Of a stretch of 64,000 bases of DNA, positions 17,776 to 27,405 are shown piece by piece. Below the pieces are notes generated by a model that worked only from the letters and a program-made list of their open reading frames with translations, was not told the DNA's origin and searched no databases. The position numbers and the translations under genes are program-made. The stretch lies in assembly GCA_022841705.1 (NCBI GenBank), contig JALHQZ010000001.1:1612001-1676000 (forward strand). The letters are read 5' to 3'. Every line of letters begins with the position of its first letter. The first letter of the stretch is position 1. Origin of the DNA: Pirellulales bacterium (GTDB lineage: Bacteria > Planctomycetota > Planctomycetia > Pirellulales > Lacipirellulaceae).

Positions 17776-18324
17776 ATGGCGAAGGTCAGCACGCTGAAAT
17801 TTTGGTACTGGTCCCTGCTCGCCAAGCCGGTCGCCGACCGGGCGCTCTACAAGCTGATGAAACGCGAGCGTCCCACTCGGATCGTCGAACTCGGTATCGG
17901 TTCGGTCGACCGCACCGTAAGGCTGCTGGCGCTTGCTGAAACGTTCGCGCCGGGGGTCGAGCGCAGTTACACCGGGCTCGACTGGTTTGAAGAGCGCCGG
18001 CCGGAACTGCCCAAGCTGTCGCTCAAGGCGATGCACAAGACGCTCCACGAAACCGGCGCCAAGAGCCGCATCATGCCGGGCGGGCCAACCATGGCGCTCT
18101 CGATGCTCGCCAACTCCCTCGTCGGCACGCAACTGCTGCTCATCAGCCAACTGGCGAGCGAGGAACTTTTAGCTCCGGTCTGGTTCTACCTGCCACGGAT
18201 GTGCGATGCACGATGCATCGTGCTACGCGAAGAGCCAGCGGGCGAAACGTCCACCTGGCGGCGCTTGACGACGATTGAGATCGCCGCCGCCGCGGAGGCG
18301 ACCCAAGTTCGCCGCGCGGCTTGA
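17776..18324 (+). CDS. Conserved-looking protein with SAM-methyltransferase-like motif, function unknown
   Basis: A 182-residue protein. Near residue 36 the sequence IVELGIGSVDRTVRLL resembles motif I of class I SAM-dependent methyltransferases, and YTGLDWFEER could be the motif II acidic strand. The other methyltransferase motifs are not clear, so I leave it as a possible degenerate Rossmann-fold protein. The ATG at 17776 is preceded by GGGGGGTGG. Its end lies 3 bases from the converging DUF1501 gene. Confidence 0.5.
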   Translation: MAKVSTLKFWYWSLLAKPVADRALYKLMKRERPTRIVELGIGSVDRTVRLLALAETFAPGVERSYTGLDWFEERRPELPKLSLKAMHKTLHETGAKSRIMPGGPTMALSMLANSLVGTQLLLISQLASEELLAPVWFYLPRMCDARCIVLREEPAGETSTWRRLTTIEIAAAAEATQVRRAA

Positions 18325-18327
18325 GAT

Positions 18328-19803
18328 TTAGGCCAGCACTTGCCGCAGCAGATTTCCGTGCACATCCGTCAGACGGCGGTTCAGTCCGTTGTGGTAGTAG
18401 GTGAGCTGCGTGTGGCTAAGCCCGAGCAGGTGCAGCACCGTGGCGTAAAAATCCCACACGGTGGTGGGATCGACCGCAGCGCGGCGGCCGAACTCATCGG
18501 TCGCGCCGACGCTCACGCCCCCCTTCACACCGGCGCCCATCATCCAGCAGGTGAAGCCGTCCGGGTTGTGGTCGCGGCCGGGGACCCCTTCTTGCTGTGT
18601 GGGCATCCGGCCGAACTCGGTCGTCCACAGCACCAACGTGTCGTTCAGCAAGCCGCGCTGTTTCAGGTCGGTCAGCAGCGCGGCGGTTGGCTCATCGAAG
18701 ATGGGCAGATGCCGTTCGTAATCAGCCTTGAGCGTTTTGTGCGCATCCCAGTTGAGCAGGCCATCGACGCCGGACGCGCGTGAAGCGCAGTAGAGATTCA
18801 CATACCGCACGCCTTGTTCCAGCAGCCGCCGTGCGAGGAGGCAGTTCCGGCCGTATGCGGCTTTAAGCGGGTTAGGATCGGCGGTGGCGTAAAGCCGATG
18901 GGTCGCCGCTGTTTCCGCATTGAGATTGAGAATCTCCGGCGCTGAGAGCTGCATCCGCGCCGCTAATTTGTAAGCGTTAATGCGGGCCCGCAGTTCCGAC
19001 GAGCCGGGATGCTGCGTTTCATGTTTCTCGTTCAGGAAATTCAAATACTCGCGCGTGGCCCGCTCTTCGTCTGCTGATACACCGCTTGGCGCGGCAACAT
19101 TACGCACCGGCTGGTGATCGGCAATCACTACCGCTTGGTGCTGCGCCGGCAGAAAGCCGTTGCTCCAGTTGGCTTGGCCGTTGGGTGGTTCGCCACGGAT
19201 ATCGGGGATCGCTACGTACGCGGGAAGATTCTCGTTCGCACTTCCCAAGGCGTAGCCCACCCAGGCGCCGGCGGCCGGGAAGCCCTCAAAAATCGAGCCG
19301 GTGTTCATAAAGACGCACGCCGGCCCATGCGTGTTGCTTTTCGAGTACATCGAGTGGACGAACGCGATGTCGTCCACGTGCCGGGCCATGTGCGGCAGCA
19401 GGCTGCTAACCATCTTGCCGCTGGCGCCCGCCGGCTGGAATGGCCAGGGGCTGCGCATCAGGTTGCCGTTCTTGCCTTGGAAGGTGGAGACGCCTGTTTC
19501 GCCGGGAAGCGGCTGGCCATCGAGCTTTTCAAGGCTCGGCTTATGCTCCCAAAGATCGATGTGCGAAGCTCCGCCGGGGCAGAAGATTTGCAGCACGCGC
19601 TTCGCCCGCGGGGCGAAATGCGGCGTCCCCGCGCCGGAGGGTTGCGGCGTAGTGGCGGCCCACAGCCGATTTGTCCCGCCGTCCTGGCCCAGCAGCGAGG
19701 CGATGGCGACGCCCGCGAGACCTCGAAACGAATCGGCCAGCAAGCCGCGGCGCGAAAGGACCGTTTCGTCCACGCAGTTCAAGAGTGATTCGTCGAGTGG
19801 CAT
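18328..19803 (-). CDS. DUF1501 protein (Tat-exported, sulfatase-fold)
   Basis: A 491-residue planctomycete hallmark protein. A twin-arginine signal (LSRRGLLADSFRGLAGVAIA) sits at residues about 17-40. The rest matches DUF1501, which is related to the alkaline phosphatase/sulfatase fold: IFCPGGASHIDLWEHKP, the HGPACVFMNTGS block, LLARRLLEQGVRYVNLY, WTTEFGRMP and GRDHNPDGFTCWMMG. It is the downstream partner of the DUF1549/DUF1553 gene; the two form a minus-strand pair interrupted by a 30-bp-arm inverted repeat. The function is not established; the pairing suggests a surface or periplasmic complex handling a polymer. Confidence 0.9.
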   Translation of the reverse strand: MPLDESLLNCVDETVLSRRGLLADSFRGLAGVAIASLLGQDGGTNRLWAATTPQPSGAGTPHFAPRAKRVLQIFCPGGASHIDLWEHKPSLEKLDGQPLPGETGVSTFQGKNGNLMRSPWPFQPAGASGKMVSSLLPHMARHVDDIAFVHSMYSKSNTHGPACVFMNTGSIFEGFPAAGAWVGYALGSANENLPAYVAIPDIRGEPPNGQANWSNGFLPAQHQAVVIADHQPVRNVAAPSGVSADEERATREYLNFLNEKHETQHPGSSELRARINAYKLAARMQLSAPEILNLNAETAATHRLYATADPNPLKAAYGRNCLLARRLLEQGVRYVNLYCASRASGVDGLLNWDAHKTLKADYERHLPIFDEPTAALLTDLKQRGLLNDTLVLWTTEFGRMPTQQEGVPGRDHNPDGFTCWMMGAGVKGGVSVGATDEFGRRAAVDPTTVWDFYATVLHLLGLSHTQLTYYHNGLNRRLTDVHGNLLRQVLA

Positions 19804-19841
19804 GCTCTGGCCGCACTTGTGGTTTGTTTCAGACAAAGCTT

Positions 19842-19924
19842 TGGGTGCCACTGGCGTGTTGCCAGTGGGAGGTGAGGACAGACGTTACTCGCAACTCCCA
19901 CTGGCGACACGCCAGTGGCACCCA
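19842..19924. repeat. Inverted repeat, 30-bp arms with nested palindromes
   Basis: Arms at 19842-19871 and 19895-19924 match inverted with one mismatch in 30. Each arm contains its own hairpin (CCACTGGC..GCCAGTGG), so the element is a pair of palindromes in inverted orientation. It sits between two co-directional genes of one pair. Confidence 0.92.
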
Positions 19925-19927
19925 TGT

Positions 19928-22213
19928 TTAATTCACATACAGAAACTCATTGCAATTGAGCAGCGCACGACAGAGCGCACGCAACTGGTGTTGGGCGACG
20001 AGCGCTTCGGCGGCGATTTGTTCTTCAGCGAGCGGGACTCGTCCCAAGGTCAGTTGAAACGCAACCCGTACCTGCTCCGACATGTTCTGTGTGCCCGCCG
20101 TCTGCGCGACGCGGGCGGCGAGCAGGTCGGCCATCTGCAACAGGAAGGGATGATTGAGCATCGCCAGCGCTTGCAGCGGCGTGGTGGTTGGCACCCGACG
20201 GGAGACCGAATAGGCGCAGTCCGGGGCATCGAAATCGGTGAGCAAGTCCACGCGCGCGGCGCGAGCATTCTGGTGATACACGGCCCGCCGAAAGGTTTCT
20301 GGCCCCACCTGATCGCGCGGCTTGTAGGTGGCGACGTTATCGCGGGAATAGTCGTACAATTTGAAGCCGGGACCGCCAGACTGTTCGTTGAGCTGGCCAG
20401 CGACGAAGAGAATCGAATCGCGCAGTTCTTCAGCCGCAAGTCTTCGCGGCGGAAAGCGCCACAGCCATTGTGACCCGGCATCGACTTGCATGGCCTCGTC
20501 ACGCGCAGCACTCGATTGCTGATAAGTTTCCGACATCACGATCAGTTTGTGCAGCGGTTTCAGCCGCCACCCATTCGCGAGCAACTGCCGCGCGAGCCAA
20601 TCGAGCAGTTCTGGGTGCGTCGGCTTCTCCCCCATGAACCCAAAGTCGCTGGGGGTGGCGACAATTCCGCGCCCGAAATGATAGTGCCACAAGCGGTTCA
20701 CCAGCACCCGCGGCGTGAGCGGGTTGTCGCGCGACACCAACCAGCGGGCGAGCATCAGCCGGCGGGTTTGCTCGGCGGCTTCGCCTGAGAGTTCGTAGGG
20801 CATCGTCACATCGGCGAGCGTGCTGAGGCTCGCTGGCGTGATCGGCTCGCCGCGGCGCGTGACATCGCCGCCGACATACACAAACTGCTCGGCCGCCGGT
20901 TGCTCGAACCGGCCGACGCGCAAGTTCGGCGGCTCTGGCAACTTAGCAATCTGCGCGTCAAGCTCGGCGAGTTGACGCTCGATCTCCGGATTGGGCGTGG
21001 CGTCTGCCGCAGCGTTCGCTTCGGCAAGCGCGCGCTTCCGCGCTTCAAGCTCTGCGCGCTCCGCGAGCAGGGCTTTCGGCGCCACATTACGATCGGCGTG
21101 GAACACGCCCGCGAAGGTGCTGTAGAGCCGATGGTAGTCCGCTTGTAGAATCGGGTCAAACTTGTGGTCATGGCAGCGCGCGCAGCCGACCGTTAAGCCG
21201 AGGAACGCTTCGCTAGTGGCGCGAATGATTTCGTCGACGCCATCCGCGCGAATCTGCAGGCTCTTCACGGGGTCGGAATTCCCCACGATGTCGGTCGGCC
21301 CGCACACCAGAAACGTTAGTCCCACTTCCACGGCGGGATCGCCGCCACCGACCGCATCACCCGCCAAGTGTTCCGTCACCAGCCGATCGAACGGTTTGTC
21401 AGCATTGAAGGACTGGATGATGTAATCGCGAAACGGCCAAGCGTTGTCGACCAGGTGATTCACCTCGAAGCCAGTGCTTTCGCCAAAGCGCACCACGTCC
21501 AGCCAATGCCGGCCCCACTGCTCGCCATAACGCGGCGAGGCGAGCAACCGATCCACCACTCGTTCGTAAGCGTCCGGCGCAGGATCGTTCGTGAATTCTG
21601 CAAGCTCGGCCAAGGTCGGTGGCAAGCCAGTGAGGTCGTAGGTGACGCGTCGCAAAAGCGCGGCGCGATCGGCGCGCGGGTTTGGCCGCAAGCCATTGGC
21701 CTGGAGTTGGGCGAGAATAAAGCGGTCGATCGGATTCGCGCCCCAGCCTTTGGGCGCCGTCGTATGTGCGCCGAGTTCGGGTGGTGAAGCATCCGCGAGC
21801 GGCCGAAGCGACCACCACGAGCGATCCGCTTTCGCTTTTACGCGGATCACGTAGTCTTTGGGCCAATCGGCTCCGGCGGCGATCCATTGGCGGAGCTTTT
21901 CAATTTCGTCCACTGAAAGTGGCTGTGACTCCTTGGGCATTCGCGGCGGCTCGTCGCCATGTGGCGACACCACTTGCAGCAAGAGACTGCTATCGGGTTC
22001 GCCCGGTTCAACGGCGCCGCTGGCCGCCACTTCCGGTCCGGTGGCAAGCGACAATCCCGAGCGGTCAGTAGACGACTGATGACACCGCACACAGTGCTTC
22101 TGCAGGATCGGCGCGACCTGCTCCTCAAAAACGCCGGCCCAGAGGCAATCTCCCCCAGAAGCAAACCAGACGGCGCTCGCCACGATTGCAATCCAGCACC
22201 GGCGGAAACGCAT
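19928..22213 (-). CDS. DUF1549/DUF1553 protein with cytochrome-c-type heme motif (PSCyt1/PSD1)
   Basis: A 761-residue exported protein with a signal peptide at residues about 1-26. Next comes a planctomycete cytochrome-c domain with CVRCH (Cys41, Cys44, His45), which should bind heme covalently. DUF1549 follows (IDRFILAQLQANGLRPNP, then LLRRVTYDLTGLPPT). The C-terminal half is DUF1553 (PLTPRVLVNRLWHYHFGRGI, then FRRAVYHQN). The ATG at 22213 gives the signal peptide. Co-occurrence with DUF1501 is conserved in planctomycetes. The reaction is unknown; a redox or polymer-handling role is only inferred. Confidence 0.9.
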   Translation of the reverse strand: MRFRRCWIAIVASAVWFASGGDCLWAGVFEEQVAPILQKHCVRCHQSSTDRSGLSLATGPEVAASGAVEPGEPDSSLLLQVVSPHGDEPPRMPKESQPLSVDEIEKLRQWIAAGADWPKDYVIRVKAKADRSWWSLRPLADASPPELGAHTTAPKGWGANPIDRFILAQLQANGLRPNPRADRAALLRRVTYDLTGLPPTLAELAEFTNDPAPDAYERVVDRLLASPRYGEQWGRHWLDVVRFGESTGFEVNHLVDNAWPFRDYIIQSFNADKPFDRLVTEHLAGDAVGGGDPAVEVGLTFLVCGPTDIVGNSDPVKSLQIRADGVDEIIRATSEAFLGLTVGCARCHDHKFDPILQADYHRLYSTFAGVFHADRNVAPKALLAERAELEARKRALAEANAAADATPNPEIERQLAELDAQIAKLPEPPNLRVGRFEQPAAEQFVYVGGDVTRRGEPITPASLSTLADVTMPYELSGEAAEQTRRLMLARWLVSRDNPLTPRVLVNRLWHYHFGRGIVATPSDFGFMGEKPTHPELLDWLARQLLANGWRLKPLHKLIVMSETYQQSSAARDEAMQVDAGSQWLWRFPPRRLAAEELRDSILFVAGQLNEQSGGPGFKLYDYSRDNVATYKPRDQVGPETFRRAVYHQNARAARVDLLTDFDAPDCAYSVSRRVPTTTPLQALAMLNHPFLLQMADLLAARVAQTAGTQNMSEQVRVAFQLTLGRVPLAEEQIAAEALVAQHQLRALCRALLNCNEFLYVN

Positions 22214-22412
22214 GACGACGGGCCCTGCGGAGAAAAGTGTTGCGAAGTCGCCCCTCCATCTTAACCGGGGCAGGACCTGGCGGGAACCACGCCGAGCCGA
22301 CAAGAAAACCATAGCAGGTGTGCGGGTTCTCCATTCAATAGGCAACCCCGAAGATTCGTTTGTGATAAACCACTAGTCGCCCGATTCCGCTGATTCTGAT
22401 AGCCTTGTCGAT

Positions 22413-23744
22413 ATGTCCGATCTCTTCGCCGCATCCGAAGCCCAGAACCTCGCCCGCGCCCAACCCCTCGCCGCGCGGATGCGGCCGCGCACGCTCGGCG
22501 AAGTCGTCGGCCAACAACACCTCATCGGCGAAGGGCAACTCCTGTGGCGAATGGTTCAGGCGCGTCGGCTCGGTTCAATTATCCTCTACGGCCCCGCCGG
22601 CACCGGCAAAACCACGCTGGCGCGACTGCTGGCAAGCGAAACCGGCGCGCGGTTTCGGCAACTCTCCGCCGTGCTCAGCGGCGTGAAGGAAGTGCGCGAA
22701 GTGCTGGAAGACGCCCGTAACAATTTAGCGACGGGCGGCTCTTCCACGCTGCTGTTCATCGACGAAATTCATCGCTTCAGCAAGTCGCAGCAGGATGCGC
22801 TGCTCCCCGATGTGGAAGAAGGGGTCGTCGTGCTCGTGGGTGCCACCACCAGCAATCCCTACTTCGCGGTGAACGGCGCGCTGGTGAGCCGCAGCCGAGT
22901 GTTTCAACTCGAACCAATCTCCCATGAAGACATCGGGGAACTGCTGCGTCGAGCCTGCGCCGATCGCGACCGCGGGCTGGGCCGTTACGATGTGAAACTC
23001 GAAGGCGCCGCCGAGCGGGTTTTCGCCGAAGCGTGTGATGGCGATGCGCGGCGAGCACTCGGCGCCCTAGAGATCGCGGTTCTCTCGGCGAAGCGATCGG
23101 CCAGTGGCCCGCTCGTCATTACGCCCGAACTCGCCGTCGACGCGGTGCAGAAGAAAGCCACGCTCTACGACGGCACGGGCGACGACCATTACGACTGCGC
23201 GAGTGCACTGATTAAAAGCATCCGAGGCAGCGACGCCGACGCGGCGCTCTACTGGCTCGCCCGCATGCTGGAAGGGGGCGAAGACATTCGCTTCATCTGT
23301 CGCCGCCTGGTGATCCTCGCCAGTGAAGACATCGGCAATGCCGACCCGCACGCGTTGCCGCTGGCCATCGCCGCCCAACAAGCGTGCGAGTTTCTTGGGC
23401 TGCCCGAGTGCCAACTCACGCTGGCGCAGGCCGTAACGTACCTCGCGCTGGCGCCAAAATCGAACGCTGCCACGTTGGCCATAGGCGCAGCACTGGAAGA
23501 TGTCCGCACCAAACGCACGCTGCCGATCCCGCGCCCGCTGCGCGATGGCCACTACGCCGGCGCGAAGCAATTAGGTAACGGCGTCGGCTACGAATACGCC
23601 CACAACAGCCCCGATGGCGTCGTCTCGCAAGATTACTTGGGCGTCGACCGCGAATACTACCATCCCGTCGATCGTGGTTTTGAGGCGGAGTTAGCCGAAC
23701 GCATTAAGGAACTCCGCGCAATCCTCCGCTCCACCAACCGTTAG
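22413..23744 (+). CDS. rarA: Replication-associated recombination protein A (AAA+ ATPase)
   Basis: A 443-residue AAA+ ATPase of the RarA/MgsA/WRNIP1 family, which acts at stalled replication forks and is related to clamp loaders. It shows MRPRTLGEVVGQQHLIG, Walker A YGPAGTGKT (residues 59-67), Walker B LLFIDEIHRF (113-122), the sensor VGATTSNPYF, and the C-terminal RRLVILASEDIGNADP and QLGNGVGYEYAHN blocks. It is full length. It is divergent from the DUF1549 gene across 199 bases. Confidence 0.94.
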   Translation: MSDLFAASEAQNLARAQPLAARMRPRTLGEVVGQQHLIGEGQLLWRMVQARRLGSIILYGPAGTGKTTLARLLASETGARFRQLSAVLSGVKEVREVLEDARNNLATGGSSTLLFIDEIHRFSKSQQDALLPDVEEGVVVLVGATTSNPYFAVNGALVSRSRVFQLEPISHEDIGELLRRACADRDRGLGRYDVKLEGAAERVFAEACDGDARRALGALEIAVLSAKRSASGPLVITPELAVDAVQKKATLYDGTGDDHYDCASALIKSIRGSDADAALYWLARMLEGGEDIRFICRRLVILASEDIGNADPHALPLAIAAQQACEFLGLPECQLTLAQAVTYLALAPKSNAATLAIGAALEDVRTKRTLPIPRPLRDGHYAGAKQLGNGVGYEYAHNSPDGVVSQDYLGVDREYYHPVDRGFEAELAERIKELRAILRSTNR

Positions 23745-23847
23745 CCGCGCTCACGGTAGCGCAGCGCGTCGAACCCACTCAACAACTCGTTTCTAGATCC
23801 GCGTCAATCCGCTGCATCTGCGCTCATCCGCGTCCCCCATCTTCCTT

Positions 23848-24459
23848 TCACAACGGCAACTCCGCGAAGTTCTTCAGCAGCCGCAGCCCATTCGCCTGAC
23901 TCTTCTCCGGATGAAACTGCGTCGCGAAGAGATTCTCCCGCGCGATGCTCGCGCAGAACTCGCCGCCGTAGTCGGCAGTCGTTGCGATCAGCGATTCCTC
24001 GCGCGGCACAACATAGTACGAATGGACAAAGTAAAAGTGCGCTCCCGATTCGATGCCCGCCATCAGCGGTGAGTCCACTCGCTGCCGCACCTGATTCCAC
24101 CCCATGTGCGGCACCTTGAAGCCGGCGGGCAGGTGGAATTTCACCACCTCCCCCGGCAGGATGCCGAGCCCTTCGTGAACGCCGTTCTCGTAGCTCCGCT
24201 CGAACAGCATTTGAAGTCCCAGGCAGATGCCGAGGAATGGCTTGTTCGCTGCAATCGCCTCGCGAATCGGTTCATCAAGTTTTCGCGCTCGCACTGCGGA
24301 GAGCGCATCATCACACGCGCCGACGCCCGGCAGCACGATTCGTTCCGCCGCACTCACTTCCATCGGATCGCTGGTGATGATCGCGCTGTGCCCCACTTGT
24401 TCAAACGCCTTCTGCACGCTGCGCAAGTTGGCCATGTCGTAATTGATAATCGCGATCAC
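23848..24459 (-). CDS. hisH: Imidazole glycerol phosphate synthase, glutaminase subunit
   Basis: A 203-residue class I glutamine amidotransferase that supplies ammonia to HisF in histidine synthesis. The start is a GTG at 24459, the only codon fitting the family start (VIAIINYDMANLRSV), with GGTGGAAG just upstream. The catalytic triad is seen: Cys79 (FLGICLGLQ), His183 and Glu185 (QFHPEKSQ). Blocks LPGVGACDDA and VPHMGWNQV are diagnostic. hisF and other his genes are not in the window. Confidence 0.93.
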   Translation of the reverse strand: MIAIINYDMANLRSVQKAFEQVGHSAIITSDPMEVSAAERIVLPGVGACDDALSAVRARKLDEPIREAIAANKPFLGICLGLQMLFERSYENGVHEGLGILPGEVVKFHLPAGFKVPHMGWNQVRQRVDSPLMAGIESGAHFYFVHSYYVVPREESLIATTADYGGEFCASIARENLFATQFHPEKSQANGLRLLKNFAELPL

Positions 24460-24589
24460 ACTTCCACCACATGTCAAGGCCAAATTGTAGCCACCCCACT
24501 GAAGCAGCGTCTGCCAAGTACCTTTTGTAGCCACCCGAGATTTGTAATGTGCCCGCCGTCGATTGTTCCACGTGGAACAATTTCTCCAC

Positions 24590-26227
24590 TCACTCCCCCA
24601 ACTTATCCTGCGCAATTTTCGCGAGCAACTTGAGATCTAATTTTCCCGACCCCAGGATTGGCATTTCCGCAACTTGGACGTAGCTATCATTGGACGGAAT
24701 CCACAGATTTGGCAGTCCAATCGCCGCCAAATGGGCGCTAATTTCCGCTGGTGATTTGGGTAGCTCGGCATGAACCACCACCAGCCGCTCGCCTTTGCGT
24801 TCATCGGGTATCGCCGTGACCGCGGCGAAGAGCTCAACCTCTTCGTTGCCGGCCGCCAGGAAGTTTTGAATCTCCTCTTCGATCCGCACATGCGGCACCA
24901 TTTCGCCACCGATCTTGGAGAACCGACTTTCGCGCCCCGTGATGTGGATGAAACCTTCTTCATCCAGAAACGCAATGTCACCGGTCACATACCACCCATC
25001 GCGAATCACTTCCGCGGTCTTCGTGGGTTCATCAAGATAACCCTTCATCAAGTTCGGCCCGCTGATCTGGAGCATTCCGGTTGAATTACGCGGTAGTGGT
25101 TCGCCCGTTTCGGGATCAACCACACGTGCCGCAACGCTCGGGATCGGCCGTCCAACGGTCCCTTCGCGCCAATCAATTTCATCGGTTTGCGATCGACTCG
25201 GCGGAACATTCACACTCACCAGCGGTGAAAGTTCCGTGGCGCCGTAACCCTCAATCGGCCGGACACCGAACTTTTTCTCGAACGCATCGCACAAGGAAAT
25301 CGGCAACTTCTCGGCCCCGGCGACCACGACTTCCATCTTTTCAAAGTCTTCGACTTCGCAGCGCTTGAGATACGTCCGCAGAAACGTGGGGGTGGAAAGC
25401 AAAATCGTGGCGCCCCGCTCTTTGGCGAGCTTGCCAACTTGCCGCGCATCGAGCGGACTAAAGTGATACGCCGCTTGAATGTCCAGCGACAACGGCCCCC
25501 ACAACGTGACCGTGTAACCAAACGAATGAAAGAACGGCAAGATGCCCAGGATCACATCGCTTCGCCGGAGATGAACCACCTTATCCATGGCGGCCACATT
25601 GCAGTTAATGTTGTGGCCGGAGAGCATCACGCCCTTCGGTTCGCCTGTCGAACCCGAGGTAAAGATGATGGTTTGCGTTTCGTCCAGCGAGATTTTGTGG
25701 AGGCCCAGCAGCCGATCCAAAATTGCCGCGGGGCAACCGTACGCCAGCGCCGCGCCGATGAGTTTGTCGCTAAGCCGCAACTTGGTTTTCAGGTCCTCGA
25801 GAAAAAAAACCTCGCTGCCGATTTCCAGGCCGAGCTTGTCGATCACTTTGCGGCTGGTCAGCACATGCTTGATCTTCGCCTTATCGATGCATTGTTTGAG
25901 CACCTTCGACGAAACGCTGTAGTTGAGATTCACGGCCACCCGGCCCATCAGTGCGACGGCCGCATTGACGATCGCGGCGCCGTTGGTGGGCGGCAGCAAG
26001 ATGCCAACATTGCGTTCCTCGGCGCCCAGAACTTCCCGCAGCAGGAGCCGCCGCAGAATCAGCGCCTTGAGCAAGAACTGCCCACCGGTCAACTCTTCGC
26101 CGGTCGAGTCGGCAATCTTCCACCGAAATAGCGCCTGCCGACACGCCCGGATCATCTCCCGGGCTGGGAGCATTCGACGATCAAGGGCAGGGAGCGGCGT
26201 GGCGGGAAATTCGTTCGGAGCGGACAT
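24590..26227 (-). CDS. AMP-dependent acyl-ACP/acyl-CoA synthetase (Aas-type)
   Basis: A 545-residue adenylate-forming enzyme. The P-loop TIIFTSGSTGEPKGVMLSG, the GYGATELSP adenine-binding loop, WYVTGDIAFLDEEGFIHITG and a C-terminal Lys in LGSGKLDLK are all present, so it should be active. The EERNVGILLPPTNGAAIVNA start and FFHSFGYTVTLW are like the synthetase half of E. coli Aas, which activates fatty acids for lysophospholipid acylation. The acyltransferase half of Aas is missing here. Substrate assignment beyond an acyl chain is inference. Confidence 0.85.
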   Translation of the reverse strand: MSAPNEFPATPLPALDRRMLPAREMIRACRQALFRWKIADSTGEELTGGQFLLKALILRRLLLREVLGAEERNVGILLPPTNGAAIVNAAVALMGRVAVNLNYSVSSKVLKQCIDKAKIKHVLTSRKVIDKLGLEIGSEVFFLEDLKTKLRLSDKLIGAALAYGCPAAILDRLLGLHKISLDETQTIIFTSGSTGEPKGVMLSGHNINCNVAAMDKVVHLRRSDVILGILPFFHSFGYTVTLWGPLSLDIQAAYHFSPLDARQVGKLAKERGATILLSTPTFLRTYLKRCEVEDFEKMEVVVAGAEKLPISLCDAFEKKFGVRPIEGYGATELSPLVSVNVPPSRSQTDEIDWREGTVGRPIPSVAARVVDPETGEPLPRNSTGMLQISGPNLMKGYLDEPTKTAEVIRDGWYVTGDIAFLDEEGFIHITGRESRFSKIGGEMVPHVRIEEEIQNFLAAGNEEVELFAAVTAIPDERKGERLVVVHAELPKSPAEISAHLAAIGLPNLWIPSNDSYVQVAEMPILGSGKLDLKLLAKIAQDKLGE

Positions 26228-26460
26228 AGGGGGTGGAAAGGTGGAATGGTTGTACGGTCGGAAGGTGACTGGGTTCCGTCGGCCACCTTTGGACCTCTTG
26301 ACCGCTCCACCTTGCGACCCCGCCGCTTCGCGGCCGGCAAGCCCGCAAAATACCCGGAATTCCCACTTCGCGAATAGTCCGGTTCTGCCGGTTGGACATG
26401 GGCGGGCGCCGCGTGTTACCGTGGAGAGGTGGCGTTTTCCTAATCAGTGGGGCGTACGGT

Positions 26461-26796
26461 ATGGGCAAGTTCAACGCGTTTATCCTGGGCCTCTTGCTCG
26501 GTTTCGGGCTGTATCACGTGGCGAGCAATTTCCACTTGATTCGGACGCCTAATGGGGTGGAATGGGTTCGCAAAGTCTCGCCCAGTTTCCGCGATTCGTA
26601 TGCCGACATTCGCACCTATACCGTCTCCGAATGGGCCGAACATCCCGAATTGGCCGCCGCTCTGCTTAAGGAGAAGCGGGCCGAACTGATGCGTCCGGCG
26701 GGCCAACAAGCGGTTTCCGACGCGGTGGATGGCGCCATTGACCGCGTGCTCGACAAAGTCGGTGGTCAGCCGGAAGAACCGTCGGAACAGCCGTAA
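26461..26796 (+). CDS. Small membrane-anchored protein, unknown
   Basis: A 111-residue protein with one N-terminal hydrophobic helix (FNAFILGLLLGFGLYHVA) and a charged tail rich in Glu, Ala and Arg ending QPEEPSEQP. It most likely sits in the inner membrane with one span. I recognise no family. The in-frame ATG at 26461 was preferred over an upstream one because the hydrophobic helix starts there. It is followed by another small membrane protein. Confidence 0.6.
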   Translation: MGKFNAFILGLLLGFGLYHVASNFHLIRTPNGVEWVRKVSPSFRDSYADIRTYTVSEWAEHPELAAALLKEKRAELMRPAGQQAVSDAVDGAIDRVLDKVGGQPEEPSEQP

Positions 26797-26923
26797 CGCT
26801 GGCGAAATTCGGTTCAGCCGCGCAGATCGGCTTTTCTGCCCGCGAACTGTAATTCTCTTCGTTTCGCTGCCGAGTTAGATACAGAGATGCCGAATGCTGT
26901 GTCTGTCGCGAGGCGAGGCGAAT

Positions 26924-27217
26924 ATGGACCTGAACCGCAACCAATTTTTCTTTATTGGACTCTTGCTCTTGATGCTCGGGTTACAGTTCCGGATGGTTGC
27001 GTCTTATACGCTGACCTCCGAAGCGACCCGGTTCCTGGCGGAACGGGTTCACGGTCCCACGCTGGTCGCCTCAGCCGATGGCGCCGCAGCTTTGGCCGGT
27101 TCGAGCAGCTTTCCGCAAAAGACCTTCCACCCACCGAATTGGCTCGGCTGGTGCCTCATGAGCATTGGCGGCGTGGTGGTGCTGCACAGCTTGGCGATGC
27201 GGAAACCGGGGGGCTGA
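26924..27217 (+). CDS. Small two-span membrane protein, unknown
   Basis: A 97-residue protein with two hydrophobic helices, FFFIGLLLLMLGLQFRMVA near the N terminus and WCLMSIGGVVVLHSLAM near the C terminus, separated by a loop of about 45 residues. A good Shine-Dalgarno (GAGGCGAGG) precedes the ATG at 26924. No family is recognised. Confidence 0.65.
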   Translation: MDLNRNQFFFIGLLLLMLGLQFRMVASYTLTSEATRFLAERVHGPTLVASADGAAALAGSSSFPQKTFHPPNWLGWCLMSIGGVVVLHSLAMRKPGG

Positions 27218-27405
27218 CGGAGAGAGGAGTCTGAACCCGGAGGAGAGAACAAAATCGCGACCGGAGGTCGCATCGTCTTCCTCCAGACTCCAGACTCTTC
27301 CCTGCCCCCTTCCGCTTGACTCCCACCCCTTGCCGTCTATCATCCAGTGAGGCCCAGCGCTGGTGTAGCGAGGCCTTTTCTGCCTTAGCGGATTTGGGAG
27401 TGGTT

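Noticed and set aside
17776..18324. Firm call of a methyltransferase
   Set aside because: Only a motif-I-like segment is convincing; other catalytic motifs are not visible, so it was left as unknown function.
26228..26460. Further inverted repeat before the small membrane protein
   Set aside because: GGTGGAA/CCACCTT units recur on both sides but pair poorly, with many mismatches; not strong enough to list as a repeat.
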